From the NCBI GenBank assembly GCA_963995505.1, contig OZ023197.1:6046121-6110120 (forward strand): a stretch of DNA of 64,000 nt. Reading direction: 5' to 3'. Below, piece by piece: positions 1 to 8,032 of this stretch. This DNA is from Hypericum androsaemum. Its lineage: Eukaryota; Streptophyta; Magnoliopsida; Malpighiales; Hypericaceae. Position 1 is the first letter of the stretch. Every line of letters begins with the position of its first letter. The notes under the pieces were generated by a model. That model made no database searches. It saw only the letters and a list, made by a program, of their open reading frames with translations, and was not told the DNA's origin. Position numbers and translations under genes: made by a program.

Positions 1-338
1 ATCTTGAGCCCATACAATCTTTGCTTAAGATAAAGCTTGTTCGATAAAGACTTAGACATATACCTTGCCTCCAATTTCTTACATACCTCAGCTGGTGACT
101 CCTCATCCATGATGTGATAATACATCACATCTTCTGCCAAGCACAAGCGAATTGTCGCCACCACATTGGCCTCCATCTCCTTCCACTCTTGCTCCTCCAT
201 TTTTTCGGGCTTCTTCTCTGAGAGCGCGATGACCATCCCTTGTTGCACGAGGAGATTCTTGACACGCCTTTGCCATAACCCAAAATTCAATGAATCATTG
301 AACTTCACAGGAGCAAACTTCGCGCCGTGATCTGACAT
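1..338 (-). CDS. Copia retrotransposon Gag, N-terminal part (runs off left edge)
   Basis: Reading the minus strand from the ATG at 336-338 gives an open frame of about 112 codons to the window edge. It begins MSDHGAKFAPVKFND and has the usual Copia Gag (UBN2/DUF4219-type) landmarks: a W in NFGLWQRRVKNLL, the VQQG motif, a KKPEKMEEQEW block, the segment ATIRLCLAEDV and the MDEESPAEV helix. The family coats the virus-like particle that packages element RNA. The ATG lies 13 bases inside the primer-binding site, as expected for a Copia 5' end. No stop or frameshift is seen in the visible part, so this copy may be younger than the others here. The rest (protease, integrase, RT, RNase H) would lie to the left of the window. 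Confidence 0.85.
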   Translation of the reverse strand, partial: MSDHGAKFAPVKFNDSLNFGLWQRRVKNLLVQQGMVIALSEKKPEKMEEQEWKEMEANVVATIRLCLAEDVMYYHIMDEESPAEVCKKLEARYMSKSLSNKLYLKQRLYGLK

Positions 339-350
339 CCTCCAACCTTA

Positions 351-363
351 GCTCTTGATACCA
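351..363 (-). other. Primer-binding site, initiator tRNA-Met type
   Basis: On the minus strand this reads TGGTATCAAGAGC, one extra A compared with the common plant PBS TGGTATCAGAGC. It lies two bases from the LTR end and just upstream of the Gag ATG. It fixes the orientation of the element as minus and marks this LTR as the 5' one. Confidence 0.85.
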
Positions 364-365
364 CT

Positions 366-634
366 TGTTAAAAATTCAGCAAGTAGAGAACAAATGTGCA
401 AAGAACATGGACACAAGATATAACGTAGTTTGGCCTAATGCCTACGTCCACAGAGAGAAAGAAAAAATTTTATTAATGGATCCGAGTTACAAAGCCTTAC
501 AAAACTCTTGGGTAACATGCCATTATATAGAGGCAAATCTTTGTACATCAACTAATCTATTTAGGTCAAATTAGGAGTCTGAAATAAAACAAGAAAATAA
601 TTTTCTTTTACTTATTTCCTCGCCAAACTTAACA
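366..634 (-). repeat. 5' LTR of the minus-strand Copia element
   Basis: The segment opens with TGTTAA and closes with TTAACA, a six-base terminal inverted repeat of the kind that bounds Copia LTRs, and its inner end is two bases from the PBS. Length is 269 bp. The outer boundary rests only on the TGTTAA/TTAACA pairing, because the partner LTR is outside the window. The element seems to have landed in LINE sequence, since zf-RVT coding begins shortly to the right. Confidence 0.7.
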
Positions 635-639
635 GAAAG

Positions 640-1720
640 CTTAAAATTCCACCGAAAGTCAAGATGTTTGTCTGAAGACTTGCAAATAATGCCATGCCGA
701 TGGCTCAGAATTTATTTTCGAGGCATTTGAGTCGGAACAATACTGAACAATACTTGTTCTGTTTGTCTATCTGCCCTGAAATCTATTATGCATCTTCTTT
801 TTTAGTGCTCGCATGCTAGAGCAACTTGGTTTTCTTGCTCCCTGGGAAGCTAAGTACCGGATGTGACTTGTCAAAAATTTTGGATGTAGATTAGCAATCT
901 TTTTGGTCTTTTGAAGTCTTCGGACTCTGCTCCTTTGGTTTCTCTTGCCTTATTTGTTTGCTGACTTATTTAAGGGGCTAGGAACAAGCTGTTATTTGAA
1001 GGAGTAAAAATTATTTCAAGTTTGACTGCTTCTCATACCTCTGTGCTCTGCAACAAATTTTTGCATGTAAACTCCCCCAGGTCTGACGTTACTCGTACTA
1101 CCTCTTCATGGGCAGGCCCTTTAGTGGGCGACGTGAAGCTCAATTATAATACCTCTTGGATAGATCTCTATTCAAGAGCCGGGTTAGCTTGCATCGCCAG
1201 AGACTCTGAAGGCCTCATTGTTAGAGGTCATTCACACCTTTTGTTCGCTTCGTCTCCTTTGGAAGCAAAACTTCGATCTATTCAGCTGGTCATCTCCCTT
1301 GTCTCCGATCACTTTCGGATGATGTCCATTGTTATTGAGTCAGATTGTCGAATTGCTTGTACTTTTCTAACCCATCTCGACTCGGTTCTAGCATGGAATG
1401 TTGAACTTCTTGTAATACAGCTTAGACGTTCCTTTGCTCTTTTACTTTTACCTTTATGTTCAATTGTTTGTATCCCTAGGTCGGTTAATCAAGTAGCAGA
1501 TTGGCTTAGTCGCCAATGAAGACTTCTTGCTCTTGATCCGGATTGGGCTATCTCTCATCCTGCTGATCTTGATGCTCTACTGTTCGCGAATTTTCCTATT
1601 TAAATTTATATTAATATGTGTTCGTTTCAAAAGATTTATTATCGTGGGCTATGTGGTGGACTTCCCACCTTTTATTTTCTTTTCAATAAAATATATTTTC
1701 GTCTTTTACATTTGCTGATT
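640..1720 (+). mobile_element. LINE 3' fragment
   Basis: This covers the zf-RVT/RNase H relic and an AT-rich 3' untranslated part that ends near an AATAAAATAT stretch. A 5' portion was either never inserted or has been replaced by the Copia LTR at 366-634. No poly(A) tail or target duplication could be fixed. Confidence 0.6.
690..1519 (+). pseudogene. LINE ORF2 3' end: zf-RVT and RNase H-like domains
   Basis: From about 743 the plus strand reads CSVCLSALKSIMHLLF, then an in-frame TAG, then CSHARATWFSC, a zinc-binding RT-associated motif (zf-RVT) of plant LINEs. The open frame 1022-1519 continues with an RNase H-like (RVT_3) domain: ARDSEG, ASSPLEAKL, VIESDC and NQVADWLSR align with the catalytic-region blocks. 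The usual first Asp (NVDGS or NTDAS) is read here as NYNTS, so one metal ligand seems lost. Stops at about 785 and 837 and loss of the reverse transcriptase show it is dead. It is related to the minus-strand LINE at 11521-14905, which has the same SPLEAEF and SHARASWF blocks. Confidence 0.75.
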
Positions 1721-2635
1721 TGCAGAAGTAATTAGTTTCGAATTTCGATCCAATATCAAAATAAATTAATGATTTGTTTGCTCCAGGTTATTTCATAAGG
1801 ATCAAATTGTACGCTACTTTTATTGAAAGTACAACTAAAATCTTGTACTTCAATTTGGTCCACTTAACACCTTGTACTTTTTAAAATAGGATTATTTACA
1901 CTTTGCAAATATTTTTATGGTGACAATTAACCCATGTGTCATACACATCAGCACAAGCATGCCGAGTCATCCTATAAACAAAAAAAATATATTTTATCTT
2001 TGTCAGCACAAGCATGCCCCGTCCGCTCCTAACCCGCCACGTTCTCTCTGGGCGCTACCCTTGCCCCCACCTCACCCAAAGGTTTCCCTGCCAACCAAAC
2101 CTAGCTGATCTTCCTCTCGGGTGAGCAACCCTGAGATGACCTCCATTAATTGAGGTTTCTTGTTGCTCGGTCACTGACACTGTTATTTGTTAGTTTACTT
2201 CAAGAATGCTATTTGGTATTAAGTTATGTTTTGTTGGTGAGTGTTAGATGAGATCTTGAATAAGAGTGTGTTTTTTAATCGGTAAATTCTTATTAATAGT
2301 GGTAAAATGTACAATATTACATATTAATAAGTGTAGATGTCTCTCTCCTCTAAAAACAAGGTTGCAACGGTTAGTCGTATCAAAATTCTTTCATGATAAA
2401 TTTTGAACGTAAAAACCAGTTAGAGAGAAAAGGGTAAGAATGTTATTTATCATTCTTAAAATAATGAAGGAGAAGAGCATATGTGTGAAATGATGAATCG
2501 ATTTTCAACCATTAGCAAAAACTGTATTTGCGGATTTTGTCTCTGCATGGTGTTACTGTACAGCTATTTTACGATCGAATTTTTTTTTATTACGGATTCG
2601 GTGTCCACGTAGGACTATCGAATAAAATTATGTAT

Positions 2636-3229
2636 GTTGGATCAGGATACCGATTTTTATCCCGTATCCTTCCAACATACGGATTTTTTACCGGTATCCA
2701 TGATACGGGTTTTTTCCTGGTATTGTGATAGGATACCGGTAAAAAACATGTATCCCAGTCGATATATAGCCCAGCATGCAGGTTATTTTGTCCACACATT
2801 TAAAAAAATCCCCAAATCGACTGCCCCTTCATCGTCGATTGACCGCCGCACCCGTTCTTCCTCGCCGCTCGCCTCCCCGCCGTCGTCGCAGCTCATGGGT
2901 CGCTCTCTGTGATGTGGGAACTGAGAAGGAGGTCTCTGCCTTCTTTTAGAACGAGTCTCGTTATATAAAGTCATATCCGACCAAGATACTGGTTAAAAAT
3001 TCGTATCTTGGTCGTAGAAAATCTGAGTGGATGTTATCCAAAATCTGATCAGATTTTTCCTTATCGACCAACATACGAATTTTTTACCAGTATCCTGTCA
3101 GAATACCGGAAAAAAACCCGTATCATGGATATCAGAAAAAAATCCGTATCATGGATACCGGCAAAAAACTCGTATGCTGGCAGGATACAAAATAAAAACT
3201 GGTATCTTGGTCCAACATACGAGATTTTA
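2636..3229. repeat. Clusters of degenerate inverted iterons inside the inner TIR element
   Basis: Short motifs of the type GGATACCGG(T)AAAAAA and their complements TTTTTTACCGGTATCC recur in alternating orientation at about 2636-2760 and 2985-3229, with spacers of 10 to 20 bases. Together they form many potential hairpins. They flank the GC-rich centre symmetrically, as subterminal repeats do in some DNA transposons, where they serve as transposase binding sites (inference). Confidence 0.55.
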
Positions 3230-4033
3230 TGTTGGATTTGTGAATGAAGCCCAAAGGCCGAAAAGGAAGATAGAAGGTTGCAATCCCACATTGAATAGAG
3301 CAAGGAGGATTTCCTTGTTTATAAGGAATTCCCCTCCTCACCTCTCAACTTGATTGACTTTCCAAAAGGCTGACCCACCGCTAGCTTCGCACCGTCCGAG
3401 CACGCGCGTGTGCCTATGCGCAATGGGCGCTTTGTGGTGCACTTCGCACGTGCGCATCGTCGCGAGGAGCTGGAGGAGCCTTAAGTATTTTGCCCGGCCA
3501 CCGAAGAGGCACGATGGGCTGGAATGTCCATGAGACTTCCAGAAGGCCGAAGGACTGCGAGATCCATCGCGAAAGGGTGCCTGCGCAGCCTGGGCGCGCC
3601 TGGAAGGATCCAGAAGCCACCGAAGGGCCACGAGCGCAGCTAGACAGCCTGCTGGCCGAGCGGACGCGTCCCTTCGGGGTGGCTGCCTCCCTGCCTCCTC
3701 CAGCCTATAAATAGGCCTGCCCCCTTGCCATAATCCTCATCCCAGCAACTCATTGCATAAGCATTCGTTAGCAATAGTTGTCTTCTCCTCTCCCCCGTTC
3801 TTCACTTACAAGAGTCCGAAAGTTCTAGGTATATAAGGATTTGCCCAAAAGTTTTGAGATACGTGTGCAACGTTCTTGGAAATGCCCTAACAGTCATTGT
3901 ATCTTGGGAATGATTATCGTAGCCCGTACCACACTGAAATATACGGGGCAATCTCGTCTTACGGAGAAAGTGTCCAACACTTGCCTCGACTGCCGTAGAT
4001 CCTAATCAAGTACACCACACCTCCGAAACAATA
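3230..4033 (+). repeat. 5' LTR of the deleted Copia element
   Basis: It starts TGTTGGATTTG and ends CAATA, where the 3' LTR has CAACA, so the last inverted-repeat base pair has mutated. It is about 47 bp longer than the 3' LTR because the segment after GACCCACCGCTAGCT differs completely between the two copies (about 3375-3495 against 6250-6305). The remainder is closely similar. Confidence 0.85.
3706..3713 (+). promoter_or_regulatory. TATA box in Copia 5' LTR
   Basis: TATAAATA lies in the second half of the LTR, downstream of a GC-rich stretch and within CAGCCTATAAATAGGCC. The same site is kept in the 3' LTR near 6514. Transcription of the element RNA would be expected to begin about 30 bases downstream (inference). 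Confidence 0.6.
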
Positions 4034-4061
4034 ATCGTAAGACGAGATCGTGTACTTGAAG

Positions 4062-5790
4062 ATGGCATCAACTAGCTCAGCACCAGTGCCGGCGGTCCTG
4101 GGAACTGTCCACGCCGAAAGGCCGGCCAAGTTCAACAGTACCGAATTCAAGAGGTGGCAACAGAAGATGTTGTTCTGCCTGACGACGCTCAACCTGGTCC
4201 GATTCTTTAAGGAAGAGGCTCCGAAGGTAGCAGAAAAAGAGGTAGATCAACAGAAGATCAACGCCCTCGATGCATGGAGTCACAGCTACTTCCTATGCCA
4301 GAACTATGTCCTGAATGGACTAGACGACACGCTCTACAATGTTTAAGCGGAAGCCAAGACCGCTAAAGAGCTGTGGAGTTCACTCGAGAAGAAGTACAAA
4401 ACGGAGGATGCCGGGACGAAGAAATTCATCGTCGGACGATTCCTCGACTTCAAGATGGTGGACTCCAAGAAGGTCATCGACCAAGTGCAGGAGTTGCAGC
4501 TGATCCTTCACGAGATCCAAGCCGAAGGGATGCAACTCAGCGAGTCCTTCCAAGTAGCTGTAATGATCGAGAAGCTCCCCCCGCTCTGAAAGGATTTTAA
4601 GAGCTACCTCAAGCACAAGAGGAAGGACATGAGCCTAGAAGACCTGATCATGAGACTTAGGATCGAGGAAGACAACCGAAAGTCCGAAGTCAAGCAAGGC
4701 AAGGCCAACTCTGAGACCACCGTGCACCTCGCCGAGGGAAAAGGTAGCAAGAAGAGGAAGAAGTCTGGGGATAAGCAGGAGAAGCAAGAGCCCAAGAAGA
4801 AAAAGAAGATCAAGGGCGACTGCTACAACTGCGGCAAACCCGGACACATGGCTAAGGACTGTCGTCAGCCGAAGAAGGATGACCAAGGAAAGGCTAACCT
4901 GGCTGAAGACTTGTCCCAGATGGATCTGTCAGCCATGGTGTTTGAAGCCAACCTGGTGGATAATTCGAGAGAGTGGTTCGTGGACACTGGAGCTACCCGC
5001 CACGTCTGCTCGGACAAGGAGATGTTCTCAAACTATATTCTGATCACCGATCGAAAGCTTTTTATGAGAAACTCCGCAACGTCCAAGATCGTCGGTCTGG
5101 GTAAGGTGGTCCTGAAGCTGACCTTAGGAAAAGAGCTGACCCTCAAGGATGTGCTGCATGTCCCGGACATCCGCAAGAACTTAGTTTCTGGCTCACTGTT
5201 AAGCAAAGCCTGTCTTAAGCTTGTATTTGAGGCTGATAAGTTTGTACTGACCAAAGCGGGTCAATTCATAGGAAAGGGTTATGTAGAAAGGGGATTGTTT
5301 AAGATGAATGTAATAACTGTACATCGCACCTTTAATGGTAAAAATAAAGTTAATGCTTCTTCTTACTTGGCCGAGTGTTCTAATTTATGGCATGGTAGAT
5401 TAGGACACGTAAATTTAAACTCGCTAAGAAAATTAGTAAGTTTAAATTTATTACCGAATCTAGAGTTCAACCCATCCGATAAATGTGAAGTATGTGTGGA
5501 GGCCAAAATGACCAAAGCACCTTTCCATTCGGTGGAAGAGAAATACTACGCCTTTAGAGTTAGTTCATACGGACACTTGCGATATGAAACACGTGCAAAC
5601 TAAAGGCGGAAAGAAATACTTCATCACGTTTATCGATGACTGTACGAGATACTGTTACGTATATCTCCTAAAGGGAAAAGACGAAGCTCTTGATGCTTTT
5701 AAGAGATATAAGAATGAGGTTGAAAATCAACTCAGCGTGAAAATCAAAATGATCTGAAGTGATCGAGGAGGAGAATATGTAGCTCTGTTT
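4062..5790 (+). pseudogene. Copia gag-protease-integrase, broken
   Basis: The polyprotein starts at the ATG at 4062 (MASTSSAPVPAV). The same frame continues through an in-frame TAA (4344-4346) and TGA (4587-4589, where the related element at 50 kb has Trp in LPPSWKDF) to 5603. Domains in order are: Gag with FKRWQQKMLF and [12 protein letters not shown]; a CCHC knuckle [14 protein letters not shown] near 4819-4860; the aspartic protease motif [12 protein letters not shown] near 4975; and the GAG-pre-integrase motif [10 protein letters not shown] near 5386. A frameshift near 5560 moves the frame to integrase (FITFIDDCTRYCYVY, then SDRGGEY after a TGA at 5755-5757 in place of Arg). Coding ends near 5790. 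Confidence 0.9.
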
Positions 5791-6084
5791 GAGGCCGCTT
5801 CAAATGAAAAAAACACTTATGAATCCAAGATACGGTCCATGGCCAAAACGGACACAACGTGAAAACCCAAATATACTAGGGTTATTATTGTGTAAATATT
5901 ATTGTCTTGGTTTACGCCAAAAGCTGACGGTTCAAGACATCGCGTTCACCGAGCAGCGAGTAAATCTGATAACATATTACTAGAGAAAGTTCAAAGCCGC
6001 AAGCTACCTATCTCGATGCATTAATAACACGTCAGAACTTTTGATTAGAGTCTGCATGCATTGGTCATCATTCATGTGGGGGAT

Positions 6085-6841
6085 TGTTGGATTTGTGAAT
6101 GAAGACCCAAAAGCCCAAAGGCCCAAAAGGAAGATGGAAGGTTGCAATCCCACATTGAATTGAGCAAGGAGGATTTCCTTGTTTATAAGGAATTCCCCTC
6201 CTCACCTCTCAACTTGATTGACTTCCCAAAAGGCTGACCCACCGCTAGCTGCGAGGACGGTGCAGCTACCGGAGTGACGAGGAGCTGCGAGCACCTTCAG
6301 GTTGGCCACCGAAGAGGCACGACGGGCTGGAATGTCCATGAGACTTCCAGAAGGCCGAAGGACTGCGAGATCCATTGCGAAAGGGCGCCAGCGCAGCCTG
6401 GGCGCGCCTGGAAGGATCCAGAAGCCATCGAAGGGCCACGAGCGCAGCCAGACAGCCTGCTGGCCGAGCGGACGCGTCCCTTTGGGGTGGCTGCCTCCCT
6501 GCCTCCTCCAGCCTATAAATAGGCCTGCCCCCTTGCCATAATCCTCATCCCAGCAACTCATTGCATAAGCATTCGTTAGCAATAGTTGTCTTCTCCTCTC
6601 CCCCGTTCTTCACTTACAAAAGTCCGAAAGTTCTGGGTATATAAGGGTTCGCCCGAAAGTTTCGAGATACGTGTGCAACGTTCTTGGAAACGCCCTAACA
6701 GTCGTTGTATCTTGGGGACGATTGCCGTAGCCCGTACCTCACTGAAATATACGGGGCAATCTCGTCTTACGGAGAAAGTGTCCAACACTTGCCTCGACTG
6801 CCGTAGATCCTAATCAAGTACACCACACCTCCGAAACAACA
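6085..6841 (+). repeat. 3' LTR of the deleted Copia element
   Basis: It begins TGTTGGATTTG directly after the polypurine tract and ends CGAAACAACA, giving the TGTTG/CAACA inverted ends. Length is 757 bp. It is followed immediately by the second copy of the 21-bp flanking repeat. Confidence 0.85.
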
Positions 6842-7263
6842 GGTCCAACATACGAGATTTTATTCAGTAGTCCTACGTGGACAACGAATCCATAATAATA
6901 AAAAATTTGATGCCAAAATCGTAAAATAGCTGCAGAGTAACATTATGTAGAAAAAAAAACCCTGTATTGCTAGAGCTCGGGATAAGTGGGGCGGAACACG
7001 ATAACAGTTACAGTCAGATGAAGTGGGGAAGGGAGAGGGGAAATTGAAACAAATAATTTGCTTTTAAGATTTTCGTTTAACATTTTTTTATTAGGTGGCA
7101 TATCTATGATGACGTGGATATTATGATGTGTCAATGTTCACTGTGAAATCAGTTATAAGGTGTGAATTGCCCCCTTTTTAAAAGTGTAGGGGATTAAGTG
7201 ACCAAATTAAAGTAGAAAGTGTTAATTGAGCTTTTAAGAAAAATAAAAGGTGTTATTTGATCT

Positions 7264-8032
7264 TTATTTCTTTCCATTTCTCTGTGTTGTGATTTTTAAA
7301 CAAAACAATGTTCTTTGCTAAGAGACAAAATAGATGAAAACATGAAAAAAGGTATATCAATAAAAAATGAATTAGAAATTTTATTTAAAAAATTATATTA
7401 TTTAAAAATCAGTTTGTACTTTGTATATCTTACTTCTCTCTTTTAACAAATCTATAAAAAAAATTAATACACAAATAGAAAATAACAATATTTGAGACTA
7501 AAATGTGGAAAACTGACCAACAGTATTGTGCCAACACATTCTTCTTAAACGACTGGAATTTTATAGTGTTTTCCCAAATCCATGTCATCGAGCCGAACAC
7601 GAACATTATCACATTATTCTAGTCAACCGAGCCGCTGTTGAGAAACGTTTCGCCCGACTCAAATTTGTATTAGTCTATTTACTAAAGTGTATTCAACCAA
7701 AAGCTGTAGTAACCAACTGTAACCAAATAAGACGTAAAGCAAGACGCTTTTGTTATTTCAGCTTCAGAAGAATCATATATCCGAGCAATCATTCAAGAAC
7801 ACAACAAACGCAGTCGGGCCCCGATGGATGGTGGTTTACCTTCTGGCAGATGTCAGCGGGTTGAGTCCGCTTTTCTCCAACTCACGAAGTCTAAAAACAC
7901 TTGTCTTGTCAAACAAAGGAAAATCCTAAGAGCTTTACAATCGTGAAAACCCCCTGCCCGCAACAATAATGAAACAAATCATCCTAACAAGAATTCACTC
8001 TAACTTCCAGATTTCCAATACCAATATTACTG
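7264..8032. other. Intergenic stretch, right part probably 3' UTR of the receptor gene
   Basis: AT-rich sequence without a recognisable coding region. The last 150-200 bases before 8033 probably include the 3' untranslated region and poly(A) site of the minus-strand receptor kinase gene. This is inferred from position only. Confidence 0.4.

Larger units (their letters stand above)
3230..6841 (+). mobile_element. Internally deleted Copia element with both LTRs
   Basis: Two LTRs (3230-4033 and 6085-6841) bound a broken gag-protease-integrase region that ends inside integrase. Reverse transcriptase and RNase H are missing, so the element depended on others for movement or lost these parts later. 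A purine-rich tract (CATGTGGGGGA) precedes the 3' LTR at about 6074. The flanks carry a perfect 21-bp direct repeat (3209-3229 and 6842-6862) instead of the usual 5 bp. Gag and protease resemble the complete Copia at 45240-52834, so the two belong to related lineages. Confidence 0.9.
2551..6942. mobile_element. Inner TIR element split by a Copia insertion
   Basis: TGTTACTGTACAGCTATTTT at 2551 is matched by the reverse complement of the segment ending at 6942 (AAAATAGCTGCAGAGTAACA). The match continues for about 100 bp, including GTCCACGTAGGACTA and CATACG blocks. Without the Copia and its duplicated flank the element is about 760 bp, typical of a non-autonomous DNA transposon. No convincing target duplication was found at its ends. 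The middle (2800-2930) is GC-rich and could be captured host DNA, but I do not recognise it. Confidence 0.6.
1797..7263. mobile_element. Outer terminal-inverted-repeat (MULE-like) element with nested insertions
   Basis: About 180 bp at 1797-1975 is repeated in inverted, diverged form at about 7085-7263. Shared blocks are GATCAAAT, then CTTTTATT, then a TTTGGTC(C)ACTTAA block and the following CACTTTT segment. Candidate target duplications are TTATTTCAT (1788-1796) and TTATTTCTT (7264-7272), matching at 8 of 9 positions. Long TIRs with 9-bp duplications suggest a Mutator-like element, but no transposase is present and the imperfect duplication keeps this tentative. The interior holds a GC-rich stretch at 2000-2140, the inner TIR element (2551-6942) and the Copia at 3230-6841. 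Confidence 0.5.
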
